A DNA stretch of 64,000 bases from Flammeovirga pectinis (GCF_003970675.1 NZ_CP034562.1:248001-312000), one strand, 5' to 3'. Shown: positions 36,890 to 45,659, numbered from the stretch's first letter. A program made the numbers and translations. The notes: generated by a model from the letters alone, not told the origin.

Positions 36890-38647
36890 TTAGATGTCGT
36901 AGCGGATATACATTTGTAGCCGAGATGCGTAGCCACTATCTCCGTTTTTATTTCTTCTAACACCGTATATATATCCTGCTCCTAATTGCATTCTATCAAA
37001 AGCAAACCAATACGAGTTAAAGCTGCCATAATAACTTCTTTGGTAACTATCTTCCGCTTGCCATGCAGCAGTTTGTAGCCATGTAATACCACCTGTTATG
37101 TTACTAAAAAACTTATTAGACCAATGGTGCTCTAGAGATAGATACCCTCCGGCTGTTTTAGGAATAAAAATACTATTGTCGGCAGTATTTACGAAAGCAT
37201 CCATATTGTAATTTCTAAATGCTCTTACATATCTACTAATACCTTTACCATACACAGCCTGAAAGTAAAGGATGTTATCTTTATTTTGAACATATTGTTT
37301 ACCGCTAAACATAATACCATATCCGGGCGTATTACTTACATTATTAGTGTTGATATCTGTGTAGGAAATAACTCTAAATAAACCAGATATTTGATAATGT
37401 CCTTTATCAAAAGTGACTTTATATCTAGAGGCAATATCAGGAAATTTTTGTCTTTGATCTACAGCAACAGAATCTGTAAAAGTAACCGTTGGAGTTTCTA
37501 GAGCTACACCAAATTCATTTTCAGAATTACCTACTTTCTTCTCGTACCTAATCATACCCTGGCGGATTAGAACAGAACTGTTAGGGCCTTCTCTATCTAC
37601 GGTTAAGGGAATGGCTTCTAGGTTAGAAAAAGTTGTCCATGTTTGCCCTACAGTAAGGTATGCATATTCTGCATAGGCTTGTCTTAAGCGGAAGTACATT
37701 TTATTGGTTGCACCACCAGCAAAATCACCTTCCACATATATTTTTAAGTATCCGTTTTTAGCTTTTATGTTAGACGAAAAACCTAATCTAGATTGCCTTG
37801 CGCCCATGTAGAAACCTTTATCTTGTGTATTTCTATTTTCGCCAACAGGAATTTCTACAGGTACAAATCTATCTACATCAGATAGTCCATTAAAGTCATA
37901 AATAGTAGCTAATTTTATATAGCCACGAATACCAATTGTACTTTTTGCTCTTTCAAGATCTTGAGGGTGCTTATTCGTTACAATTCGAGCAGTATCAATT
38001 TTTACTTTAGGTGTTACGTTCACAGTATCTACATGGTGATATTCCATTTTTACTGTATCTGACCGGCTATATATTGGCTCAAGATCTGTAGTTAAAACCT
38101 CTTCTTCAGACCCAACTTTTAAAACATATTCTGCACTATCAGCCAAGTTTAAACCACCCCAAAAAGGGAATGCCCCATCTCTACTTACCCAAATACCGTG
38201 GTATCCTTTTTTTAGACGAAGTGTAATTTCTTCATAGGGTTGAAGGGAATAAGGGATTTGATCCATTTCGATATTTACATCTTCACTATTTAAGTTTTCT
38301 AAGTGTAGCGTAGTACCACCTCTTGACAACGTTCCAGCAGCAGTTGTATCTTTTAAAATAACCCTTTGTAGAGAATCATATAATGTGAGGTACTGACCGT
38401 ACACAAAACCTCTTTTACCAGAGTTATAATCCCAGACTCTAACATATTCATCGTTTCCACCAATAGGCAGAGCTAAGAGTGAATGCCCTTTTTCTAATGT
38501 CATGATTACATGACTATCATTCACATAAGTATCACGCATAAAAACATCGTGATTTACTTCAGCACGAATCCATTGAGCGTGAACATTATTAAATAATGAA
38601 AGAATACAGAAGAAGAGTAAGAGTATAAGTTTTGAAGGTATTCTCAT
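36890..38647 (-). CDS. SH3-domain plus DcaP-like outer membrane porin, paralogue B
   Basis: About 585 residues, the same architecture as paralogue A: signal peptide (ends NVHAQ), SH3-like domain (YVRVWDYNSGKRGFVYGQYL), KKGYHGIWVSRDGAFPFWGG, then a DcaP-like barrel (RGYIKLATIYDFNG, GARQSRLGF) ending RYDI. DcaP proteins form outer membrane trimers for small anionic solutes; the SH3 part may bind peptidoglycan (inference). The ATG at 38647 is chosen to start the signal peptide; 38662 adds five residues. First gene of the pair on this strand. Confidence 0.8.
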   Translation of the reverse strand: MRIPSKLILLLFFCILSLFNNVHAQWIRAEVNHDVFMRDTYVNDSHVIMTLEKGHSLLALPIGGNDEYVRVWDYNSGKRGFVYGQYLTLYDSLQRVILKDTTAAGTLSRGGTTLHLENLNSEDVNIEMDQIPYSLQPYEEITLRLKKGYHGIWVSRDGAFPFWGGLNLADSAEYVLKVGSEEEVLTTDLEPIYSRSDTVKMEYHHVDTVNVTPKVKIDTARIVTNKHPQDLERAKSTIGIRGYIKLATIYDFNGLSDVDRFVPVEIPVGENRNTQDKGFYMGARQSRLGFSSNIKAKNGYLKIYVEGDFAGGATNKMYFRLRQAYAEYAYLTVGQTWTTFSNLEAIPLTVDREGPNSSVLIRQGMIRYEKKVGNSENEFGVALETPTVTFTDSVAVDQRQKFPDIASRYKVTFDKGHYQISGLFRVISYTDINTNNVSNTPGYGIMFSGKQYVQNKDNILYFQAVYGKGISRYVRAFRNYNMDAFVNTADNSIFIPKTAGGYLSLEHHWSNKFFSNITGGITWLQTAAWQAEDSYQRSYYGSFNSYWFAFDRMQLGAGYIYGVRRNKNGDSGYASRLQMYIRYDI

Positions 38648-38787
38648 TGATAACGAGGACATTCAGATGATTTTATAGAAAAATTGAAGATTATGAGTAT
38701 TAAAAATACATCTTTTTATTTTTAAATAGAAAATATCCTTGTTGTTTCAGTGTGCTATAGGGTGTATATTCGTGAAAATTATTTTTA

Positions 38788-38860
38788 GGCTTCATAGTAC
38801 AACGGATTAGTACGTAGGTTTCCGGAGCCTGAGATTTGGGTTCGATTCCCAGTGAGGCCA
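38788..38860 (+). tRNA. tRNA-Arg (anticodon CCG)
   Basis: The 73 nt fold as a full cloverleaf. Acceptor GGCTTCA pairs with TGAGGCC, D stem GTAC/GTAC, anticodon stem TAGGT/GCCTG with loop TTCCGGA, variable loop of 4 nt, T stem TTGGG/CCCAG with loop TTCGATT, discriminator A. The CCA end is not encoded, as is common in this phylum. Several G:U pairs are present. It marks the left edge of the 38.8-45.9 kb island. Confidence 0.88.
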
Positions 38861-38885
38861 CTGAGATTAAATCATTATGTTTAGA

Positions 38886-38935
38886 AAAAGTGCAAACTGC
38901 GTAAACGGTATAGTTAAGGCGGTTTGCACTTTTTT
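38886..38935 (+). terminator. terminator after tRNA-Arg
   Basis: Perfect 12-bp stem AAAAGTGCAAAC / GTTTGCACTTTT with a 24-nt loop and T tract. Confidence 0.8.
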
Positions 38936-38982
38936 GTTAATACGCAAAATAGGTAGTTTTTACCCTTTTTTAGCATAGTTTT

Positions 38983-39000
38983 GTCGCAAATCTGTCGCAA
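38983..39000. repeat. GTCGCAA direct repeat near the tRNA
   Basis: GTCGCAA occurs at 38983 and 38994, one helical turn apart (11 bp). Paired heptamers of this kind near a tRNA could be arm-type integrase sites; this is only a suggestion, since no integrase gene is in the window. Confidence 0.4.
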
Positions 39001-39044
39001 TTTTTTTCCTCATTTTTAATTTTTCAACTCCCATGATTTTATGA

Positions 39045-39160
39045 TCCTACGTTCCTACAATCCTACATCTTTCTTATTTTTTATACATATATCTATTTAA
39101 AGTATAATAAGGAAGGTTATAATAAAGAGTTGTAGAAAAATGATGTAGGATAGTGTAGGA
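39045..39160. repeat. TCCTAC iteron-like repeats in inverted clusters
   Basis: TCCTAC occurs at 39045, 39053 and 39061 with an exact 8-bp period. Its reverse complement GTAGGA occurs at 39145 and 39155. The two clusters form an extended inverted repeat about 80 bp apart. Confidence 0.6.
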
Positions 39161-39168
39161 AATGACTT

Positions 39169-39242
39169 ATTGATTGGAATAGGAGAGTATAAGTTATAAA
39201 CCGACTTCTGAATTAAATGATTAGTCACCTATTCCAATCAAT
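39169..39242. repeat. 15-bp perfect inverted repeat upstream of the interrupted ORF
   Basis: ATTGATTGGAATAGG (39169-39183) and CCTATTCCAATCAAT (39228-39242) are exact inverted copies with a 44-nt spacer, ending 9 bp before the ATG at 39252. Confidence 0.65.
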
Positions 39243-39313
39243 TATTCAATTATGAAAGGAGAGTTATCATCTATGTAAGCAGTCGGCCAACCCGCACACA
39301 TGCCTATACCAAC

Positions 39314-40767
39314 TTATTTAGTAGGTAGTAATTCCTTAAGTTTATTGATTGGATACTCATCAATAATTTCTAATGTATTTTTTAGCTACTTATATGGTTC
39401 TACATCATTCATTTTTGCTGTAGCGAAAAAGGAATAAAACATTGCGATCTGTGAAGCTCCTTGTTCATTGCCTGCAAACATATAGTTCTTTCGACCAATT
39501 GCAAGCGGACGTATTTTATTTTCGATTGGGTTATTATCAATGAGAAGCTCACCGTTCTTAAGATATTCACGTAATCCTTTTTCGTGATGAAGAAAGTAAG
39601 TAATAGCTACACCAATATCGGTTTTAGGTAATACTCTTTGTTCCTTTGCCCATTCGAAGAGCTTATTAATAATTGGGATAGCATATTTTTCTCTCTCCAA
39701 TTGAATCTCTTCTGTTTTTGTATCAGGTTGAAACGTTTTCTCTAATTTATAGAGTTAGTTTGGCGATAAGATTAACTACTTCGGAAGCTGGTTTATAGCC
39801 TCCTTTATAGGCTTTAAAAAAGTAGCGACGTGCGTGTGCCCAACAATTTAAATGTGTAATTGTTGTAGTGTTTTCAAAATAATCATATCCTTTATAACTA
39901 TCAGTTTGGGCATAACCTTTAAAATCTCCAAGGTGTTCTTTCAGATATTTCCGATCTCTTCCATTGGCATAATGAATGGAAAGAATTTTTTCTTTTGGAT
40001 CCAGATAATACCACATATAACCTTGATGCGCCTTCCCTTTTTTACCTGTTCCCATTACTTTAATGGTAGATTCATCTATTTGCAGATAGTTACTCTGCAT
40101 TATTTTTTGTGATAATATCTCGAATAAAGGTGTTAGTTTATCTGCTACTTTCTTTTGCAAATCAATCAGAGTCGCATTTTTCAGATAAACATCCTGTCTT
40201 TCAAATTGCTTGATAAAACGGTGAATAGGAATGTGATCTACAAACTTACTGATTACCATTTGAGCGGCTAAACTGACTGATGCAATAGATTTAGGAAAAG
40301 GTAAATTGGAAGGTAAAGTCGACTGACTAAATACACTATCCCCATTTTCCTGTTCTTTAACGTAGCGAGGTCTAATAATTCTGCGAACATACAAACGAGC
40401 TGGTTCACACTCCAATACTTCCGTAACATCTTCATCTACTTTACGCCAACCTGCTAAATCGTGATCAGGTTCAATAATTTCCTCTACACGCTCCAGGTTC
40501 TCTGGTAATGCTGTACGAACAGGTTTTTTCTTTTTTCTTGTGTGAGCAGGGACTGTAATTTCAGTGACCTCTGGCGTAGGTTCCTGTTTTTCTTCCTCAA
40601 AAATAGACAACTGATTTTTAGGTATATCAGTATAATTACGCTTTTCGGATTTAGCTCCGAAAAGCATATTCTGAAAACATGGCCACCTGTGCCTTTAATT
40701 GTGTGTTTTCTTCACTTAAAGAAGTGTTTGTTTGTTTCAGTGATGCTATTTTCTCATCTTTACTCAC
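39314..40767 (-). pseudogene. IS66 transposase TnpC with two frameshifts and a nonsense codon
   Basis: Read from GTG at 40767. A coiled N-terminal segment (KQTNTSLSEENTQLKAQV) is followed by an extra T near 40675, after which the frame continues QNMLFGAKSEKR. The DDE region then runs intact (YLQIDESTIKVM, GYAQTDSYKGYDYF, CWAHARRYF) to near 39750, where a second shift separates IAKL from LYKLEKTFQPD. The last piece holds LLIDNNPIENKIRPLAIGRKNYMFAG, then TAG at 39386-39388 in place of the expected Trp codon. The reading continues LKNTLEIIDEYPINKLKELLPTK to TAA at 39314. The enzyme cannot be made as one chain. Confidence 0.85.
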
Positions 40768-40791
40768 CTCTTATTTATAGCAATAATGATA

Positions 40792-41133
40792 CTATAAACG
40801 CACTTTTTGACTTCTTTTTTCTAAACAAATGCCTTCTATTAACATCATAATTTGAGCAGAGGTTAAATGAATACTTTCGCACTGTCCAAAACCATCTGAA
40901 AGTTCAAATGTTCCCCTTTCTAAACGTTTATAATAAAGAGAAAATCCACCTATTTCAAAACGTAACAGTTTAATTTTATCTTTACTTCTATTGATGAAAA
41001 CATAGATATCACCACTTACTACATTCATTTCCATCAAAGAAATCACGATATTACTTAAACCATTAAACCCTTTTCGCATATCAGTAAACTTGCTGTATAA
41101 ATAGATATGATCTGTATTTCTTAAGGATAACAT
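40792..41133 (-). CDS. tnpB: IS66 accessory protein TnpB
   Basis: 113 residues of the IS66 Orf2 family: TDMRKGFNGLSNIV, GDIYVFINRSKDKIKLLRFEIGGF-type core and YYKRLERGTFEL are signature segments. Intact. Its start codon overlaps the tnpA stop, the coupling usual in IS66. Needed with TnpA and TnpC for transposition. Confidence 0.92.
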   Translation of the reverse strand: MLSLRNTDHIYLYSKFTDMRKGFNGLSNIVISLMEMNVVSGDIYVFINRSKDKIKLLRFEIGGFSLYYKRLERGTFELSDGFGQCESIHLTSAQIMMLIEGICLEKRSQKVRL

Positions 41134-41411
41134 TAGAATAGATGAATCGCTTCTTTAAGAAGTTCAGTATTTGATAAATGAACTTTTACTCCGTTAGGGT
41201 ATTCAATCGTAATTTTTTGATCGACAGGATTTGTTGGAGAAATGGGAATAAATTGAGCAGGTGAGCCCTCATTTTTTTTGTCACGAAACTTGGTTACCCA
41301 ATAACTGAAAGTAGGTACTTTTATAGCGTGTAGTTCGCAATAACCTTTTTGAGTTAAACCACTTTCTTTCCATGCTTCTAGATGAGCGTACATTTCTTCT
41401 TTTCTTGACAT
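41133..41411 (-). CDS. tnpA: IS66 accessory protein TnpA
   Basis: 92 residues with an N-terminal helix-turn-helix-like segment (WKESGLTQKGYCELHAIKVPTFSYW) and a C-terminal strand KITIEYPNGVKVHLS, as in TnpA/Orf1 of IS66. Intact. First gene of the element, 61 bp inside the right inverted repeat. Confidence 0.88.
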   Translation of the reverse strand: MSRKEEMYAHLEAWKESGLTQKGYCELHAIKVPTFSYWVTKFRDKKNEGSPAQFIPISPTNPVDQKITIEYPNGVKVHLSNTELLKEAIHLF

Positions 41412-41817
41412 AATTGTTGTGTTTGATTATGTCGTAAAATTAATGCGTGGGATTATAGGATGATAGATGGAGTTGCCCGACTGCTTACGGATGAGGTAAT
41501 GGCAGAACAACGTCGTAAGGAAATCAATATGTATAAAAGTTATATTAAGGACGATGTATTTAAGAGCAGTTTGGTAGAGCAGATGATGAGGATTGTTGGG
41601 AGGGAGTAATAAAACAATGTAAACATTTCTAAAGAACTTTTTTTTCTGGTTTTTTTTTGTCTAATATATTTTTGAAAGTGAAATAGATTAGAAGAAGGCT
41701 CTTTAACTTATGATTGGTTTAAAGTGAGAACATATAAATTGTAAGTGTATTTTTTTTCTAATAGAATTGATTAATTCTGTAAAATCACATCAAATATATC
41801 CTAAACTAAATCAATTA

Positions 41818-42075
41818 ATGGATTTTTTTAATATCAAAGCAAAAAAGGAAACTAAAAAATTATTTGATAAAGTGTCTGAATTGTATAATAATCAGGTTTC
41901 AATTATTCAAGAATTGTCAGAAGAGTTATTTAAAATTAGAAGTGAAACTGGAGGAACTGAGAAATTTAAAATCGAATGCGGTAGAAAACACTTTAACGCT
42001 ATTGGTAGTGATATATCACTTGGCGTTGCTCATAACTTTGAGAAAGTGAAGGATATTGTGTTGGAGAATGAATAA
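41818..42075 (+). CDS. small hypothetical island protein
   Basis: 85 residues from the ATG at 41818, or 102 from a TTG at 41767. Lys/Glu-rich and predicted mainly helical (KKETKKLFDKVSELYNNQVS), with no signal peptide or membrane helix. No family recognised. It converges on the PLD-like gene, separated by a hairpin. Island location hints at an accessory role only. Confidence 0.5.
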   Translation: MDFFNIKAKKETKKLFDKVSELYNNQVSIIQELSEELFKIRSETGGTEKFKIECGRKHFNAIGSDISLGVAHNFEKVKDIVLENE

Positions 42076-42076
42076 A

Positions 42077-42118
42077 ATATATGGAGGTGGGGTTTTAATT
42101 TATCCTATCTCCATATAT
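42077..42118. terminator. hairpin between converging genes
   Basis: ATATATGGAG and CTCCATATAT form a perfect 10-bp stem with a 22-nt loop, right after the small ORF stop and 2 bp from the PLD-like gene's stop. No long T tract, so termination is uncertain. Confidence 0.45.
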
Positions 42119-42120
42119 GT

Positions 42121-43179
42121 TTAATAAGCGTTTGAATATTTTAAAAGTTTAGAACTATTAAATAGATCAGAAAAACTTTTATGAATAGTACTTTTTATCT
42201 CAAAATATTGAGGATTAGTATTAATTAAAGAGATGATTTTTTTTAAAAATTCATGAATGACAAAATTAAATCGAATATCATCATTAATTAATGTATGAGG
42301 TTTTGAGTCAACGGTGGTACCTAAGCCTTTTATCAGAGTATCTCCAGCTTGGTTATTTTTTAGAAGGAAATTAAAGCTGTTACCAAGTGAAAGGTAGAAT
42401 GAATCTAGAATAACCATCCTATCATGAATGTTTTTACTTTTATCATTTATGAGCGATAAATTTATATTCAATTTTTGGTATTTGTTTTTCATGAAACTAT
42501 CAATTTCTACTTGCCAGTCACTCATACAATTGTAGGAGTTGAAAGTCCCATTATATTTATAATTATAATCAAAACCTGAAATAATTATTAATTCTATATA
42601 TTCTGAATTTTTATTCTCTAATTGTTTAGATAATATTTCATCTAAAAATGAAAATAAATTAAATTTAGAATGATTAAAGTTAGATTCAATTGTACTTAAA
42701 TATCTTATCGGGTTATTAAAGCTTTGTACAAAAGATTTATAACCTATTGTTTCATTAAGGCAATACTGATCTGCAATTATAATTGTATTAGTTTTTTCGT
42801 TTAACTCTGTTATTTGTGACCAACAAAAAGTAGAATTGGAGTTTATTTTATATTCTTTGGTATTTTGATTCTTTTCTGACCAGCTTTTAATTGTATTCTG
42901 ATCTATAAAATCAAAATCTAAAAATGAATCATGATTATTAATTCCTTTGGATTTTCCTGTTTTTTTCTCACTCAACAAATAGTATATTAAATCATATTTT
43001 TGATATTTATTAATTAATTCATCATCAAATTCAAGAGTTGTATAATTACTTAGAAAAGTAATTAAATGAGAAAATGAAGTAATTTGACTAATGTCAGTTG
43101 AAAATACTTGTTGAGGTATAGAAATTAAAGACTCTAAAAAGTCATCTTCTATATTAGAATGATAATGGTATTTTTTCAT
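42121..43179 (-). CDS. PLD-like (HxRx4D) protein paired with the AAA ATPase
   Basis: 352 residues, cytoplasmic (no signal or helix). The C-terminal two-thirds looks like a single phospholipase D-fold domain: strand NTIIIADQYC, strand ELIIISGFDY, then NIHDRMVILDSFYLSLGNSFNFL. The HxKx4D motif is present as H252-x-R254-x4-D259, a Lys-to-Arg variant, followed by the GxS-type turn LGNSF. With one motif per chain a dimer would be needed for a full active site, as in other single-motif PLD nucleases. Start is 1 bp after the ATPase stop, so it is co-translated. The likely role as the effector nuclease of a defence pair is inference. Confidence 0.65.
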   Translation of the reverse strand: MKKYHYHSNIEDDFLESLISIPQQVFSTDISQITSFSHLITFLSNYTTLEFDDELINKYQKYDLIYYLLSEKKTGKSKGINNHDSFLDFDFIDQNTIKSWSEKNQNTKEYKINSNSTFCWSQITELNEKTNTIIIADQYCLNETIGYKSFVQSFNNPIRYLSTIESNFNHSKFNLFSFLDEILSKQLENKNSEYIELIIISGFDYNYKYNGTFNSYNCMSDWQVEIDSFMKNKYQKLNINLSLINDKSKNIHDRMVILDSFYLSLGNSFNFLLKNNQAGDTLIKGLGTTVDSKPHTLINDDIRFNFVIHEFLKKIISLINTNPQYFEIKSTIHKSFSDLFNSSKLLKYSNAY

Positions 43180-43180
43180 T

Positions 43181-45430
43181 TTAGTTTTTATTTCTATAAT
43201 TCCCTGTAAAAAGACTTAATACTAAAGCTTTATTTTCATCTAAAAAACCTTCTCCAAATTCTTTATCTAATGAACCATCTTCAAGAATATTGATTTCATA
43301 GATTGAATCTTTTGAGTTTGCATTAAAGTAGTTTAAAGAAATATTTTGAGGATCAACATCTTTTTTGAGAACAAGATATTGAAGTCTTCTGATTAGGTAC
43401 TCAGAATGTGTTTCAATGATAAATTTAATGTTATAATCTTTCATTGCATCAACAAAAAGATCAGCAAGTAAAGATTGTAATTTTGGATGTAAGTTTGCTT
43501 CTGGCTCCTCAATACAAATAACTTTTTCTTTATTTAGAATTATGTGAAGAAGTATTGGTATAAATTGAGAAATACCATATCCTAAATCAGCTAAAATTCT
43601 CTTTTGTTTGTCTTTTAATAAATAGATTTCTGTACCAGAATTATTTGAATCTCTGTTAATAACTAATTCATCAGCAATCTCAAATTCTTGTAGCCAAATA
43701 TTAATAAAGTTATAATCCGAATCAGATATATTTTTAGCTTTAGAAAATTCTATTAATAATTTTGTAAAACTATTATTTTGACTCGAAGAATCATTATAAA
43801 ATCTATCAATATTACCTCTTATAATATCAATAAACTTAAAGTTGCTTACAGTTGAAATGAAATTATTATTACTGGATAATAGAACATCAAATAATTTAGT
43901 AAAAGGATGATTATCATTTTTATTATTTATTTCACCATTGATTTCTGAAATAATATATGACATTAATCTCTCATGAGAAATGTTGTACTTAAATATTAAG
44001 TCTAAATCATCAATACCTTCAAATTTTTTATTTATGAGGGTATCATATATTTCTTGATATTTAGGTACTTTTATAAAGTTTTTATCTTCCTTTAGTAAGT
44101 CTTTTAAAAATTTTACTTCGTCGATATCATCATGTAAGCCATAAGGATACAGCTTATTAAATGCTTTTTGTGATGTAATTTGATTTTCTTGAAAATCAAT
44201 ATTTATATTAATATTCTTCTCTATTATTTCTTTCTCAATATTTTGCAGGTCAAATAATAAAGAATATACATTATTGTATTTTTCTAAAGCATCTTCGAAT
44301 CTATAAATCTCTTCTTTTTTAAAAAAAGTAGAATGTTTACTGTTAGCAAAATCAATTCTTTCATTTTTATCCAAAATAAACTCATTTTGTTCATTAGTAA
44401 ACTCATCTATTAATACATAAGGAATGATTTTATATTTGAAGGCTGTGAAGAGAGGTGAATATTTTTTGAAAGGTCTATATTTATGATTGAAAGATATTTT
44501 GAGGTTTTTAGTAAAAATTTCTTCTCCCGTTTTATCATCCAAGTAACTGTCAATAAATTTATTTTTCTCAGATGAAAATTTTAACGTTTTGCCTTCTCTA
44601 TCTATAACTTTCCAATATTTTAGATAATCATCTAATGGACTTGTAATATAATCATGACCTTCAAAATTTTCATCAAAAGACCACCCTCTTTCATCAGCTA
44701 ATTTTTTTCTTATTGACTTTTCCTTTTTTGTTAATACCTCCTTAAAAACAAGTTTTCTACTTATCTCATAAGCCCAGTGTTGATCTTGAGCATAACTATA
44801 TACTTTATCAATTAATTTATAAACGTTGTTTGTATTTATTTTTATCTCGAAATAGGGTTCTGTTTTAATTTGTCCATGAAAAATATCAGAGTCATTAATA
44901 TCTCCTTTAAGTATAATTTTACTATTGTTATTTAACAAAAATTGAATTATTTCATCTTGGGTCTTATTTTTGAAGTTTTCATTTATCCTTACCTGTAATA
45001 ATAATTCTTTCGAACTGCAATTACTATCGTAAATACTGAATGATTGTAATATCCCATTATTTAGTTTGCTTTTATTATCTTTTGAATACTCCATCTTAAA
45101 AGATAAGTTCTCAAAGATTTCATGAAAAAAGTTAAAATTGAAATTAAAGGAATTAGGATTCTTAGAATTAGTAGAAATTACATTATTCATAGCTCCTAAA
45201 AAATGAGGAGTATAATCAAAGTTTGAGCTTAAAGAATAATCAAGCTCAGAGATTCTTGTAAAAAAATCGACATTATCTTTTTTTGAAATATTGTTATGTA
45301 ATACTTTAAAAAGTTTAATAACACTACTTTTTCCACTACTATTTGTACCTGTTAATATGGATACACCGTTAAGTTTTAAATAGCCTTTATTTTTGAAAGT
45401 TCGAAAGTTTTCAATTTCAAAAGATTTCAT
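43181..45430 (-). CDS. SMC/OLD-like AAA ATPase with DUF3696-like C-terminus
   Basis: 749 residues. Walker A GTNSSGKSS lies at residues 28-36. A long middle region of charged, Asn-rich helices (about 60-600) follows, then the signature-like LGYGISQFIP, Walker B VICIEEPEANLHPK (catalytic Glu near 641), and ETHSEYLIRR (switch His near 675). The tail EDGSLDKEFGEGFLDE resembles DUF3696. Such RecF/OLD-type ATPases are sensors or motors in several phage defence systems (Gabija, Septu, PARIS are known examples of ATPase plus effector). No nuclease domain is fused here, so the adjacent PLD-like protein is the probable effector. More AT-rich than its neighbours outside the island. Confidence 0.78.
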   Translation of the reverse strand: MKSFEIENFRTFKNKGYLKLNGVSILTGTNSSGKSSVIKLFKVLHNNISKKDNVDFFTRISELDYSLSSNFDYTPHFLGAMNNVISTNSKNPNSFNFNFNFFHEIFENLSFKMEYSKDNKSKLNNGILQSFSIYDSNCSSKELLLQVRINENFKNKTQDEIIQFLLNNNSKIILKGDINDSDIFHGQIKTEPYFEIKINTNNVYKLIDKVYSYAQDQHWAYEISRKLVFKEVLTKKEKSIRKKLADERGWSFDENFEGHDYITSPLDDYLKYWKVIDREGKTLKFSSEKNKFIDSYLDDKTGEEIFTKNLKISFNHKYRPFKKYSPLFTAFKYKIIPYVLIDEFTNEQNEFILDKNERIDFANSKHSTFFKKEEIYRFEDALEKYNNVYSLLFDLQNIEKEIIEKNININIDFQENQITSQKAFNKLYPYGLHDDIDEVKFLKDLLKEDKNFIKVPKYQEIYDTLINKKFEGIDDLDLIFKYNISHERLMSYIISEINGEINNKNDNHPFTKLFDVLLSSNNNFISTVSNFKFIDIIRGNIDRFYNDSSSQNNSFTKLLIEFSKAKNISDSDYNFINIWLQEFEIADELVINRDSNNSGTEIYLLKDKQKRILADLGYGISQFIPILLHIILNKEKVICIEEPEANLHPKLQSLLADLFVDAMKDYNIKFIIETHSEYLIRRLQYLVLKKDVDPQNISLNYFNANSKDSIYEINILEDGSLDKEFGEGFLDENKALVLSLFTGNYRNKN

Positions 45431-45460
45431 TGCTTTAATTAGATATTTGTATGGGTAAAC

Positions 45461-45496
45461 AAAAAATAAAAAGGTTAGGTATTACCCTAACCTTTT
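45461..45496 (-). terminator. terminator between the 47-residue peptide gene and the ATPase gene
   Basis: On the minus strand AAAAGGTTAGG pairs with CCTAACCTTTT (11 bp, loop of about 6), followed by TATTTTTT. It ends only about 30 bp before the ATPase ATG, so expression of the ATPase depends on read-through or on a promoter overlapping the T tract (TATTTTTTG is near the -7 consensus). Confidence 0.75.
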
Positions 45497-45515
45497 GAAG
45501 GAGATGAAAAAAGAG

Positions 45516-45659
45516 TCAACTCTTTTTTATAAAGCTTTCGAATAGATCTTTGAGATCTTCATCAACTTTTGATGAGTTTCCATAGTGCTTACCAGAAGCA
45601 ACTGCGATCAAAACTGAGCTTACAGCTCCAAATACACCAACTAATGCGATAAAATGCAT
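45516..45659 (-). CDS. 47-residue single-helix membrane peptide upstream of the ATPase gene
   Basis: ATG at 45657-45659, TGA at 45516-45518. An N-terminal hydrophobic helix (FIALVGVFGAVSSVLIAVASG) is followed by a short charged tail (SKVDEDLKDLFESFIKKS). It has its own -7 box upstream and a terminator downstream. No family recognised. Small membrane peptides act as toxins, regulators or membrane sensors; position before the ATPase/PLD pair suggests a functional link, but that is inference. Confidence 0.55.
   Translation of the reverse strand: MHFIALVGVFGAVSSVLIAVASGKHYGNSSKVDEDLKDLFESFIKKS

Larger units (their letters stand above)
39275..41488 (-). mobile_element. IS66-family insertion sequence, inactive
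   Basis: 2214 bp bounded by 17-bp inverted repeats that start GTAAGC, as in IS66 elements: GTAAGCAGTCGGCCAAC (39275-39291) and the inverse of GTAAGCAGTCGGGCAAC (41472-41488), one mismatch. It carries tnpA, tnpB and a broken tnpC on the minus strand. The usual 8-bp target duplication is absent (flanks TCATCTAT and GGATGAGG), which suggests loss or rearrangement after insertion. Confidence 0.88.
39252..41609 (+). pseudogene. small ORF interrupted by the IS66-family element
   Basis: An ATG at 39252 opens MKGELSS just before the left IS end at 39275. The bases after the right IS end (41489-41609) continue in the same frame as DEVMAEQRRKEINMYKSY...VEQMMRIVGRE and then TAA. Joining the two flanks without the IS gives an intact 47-residue, charged, mainly helical protein of unknown family. 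No target-site duplication is visible, so the join is exact. This supports insertion in this ORF, although frame agreement alone has a one-in-three chance. Confidence 0.5.

Noticed and set aside
38980-39250. CRISPR array or integron array in the repeat block
   Set aside because: The repeats are 6-8 bp with no spacers of uniform length and no cas or integrase genes are present.
39267-41496. 8-bp target duplication of the IS66 element
   Set aside because: The flanking octamers TCATCTAT and GGATGAGG do not match, so no duplication is claimed.
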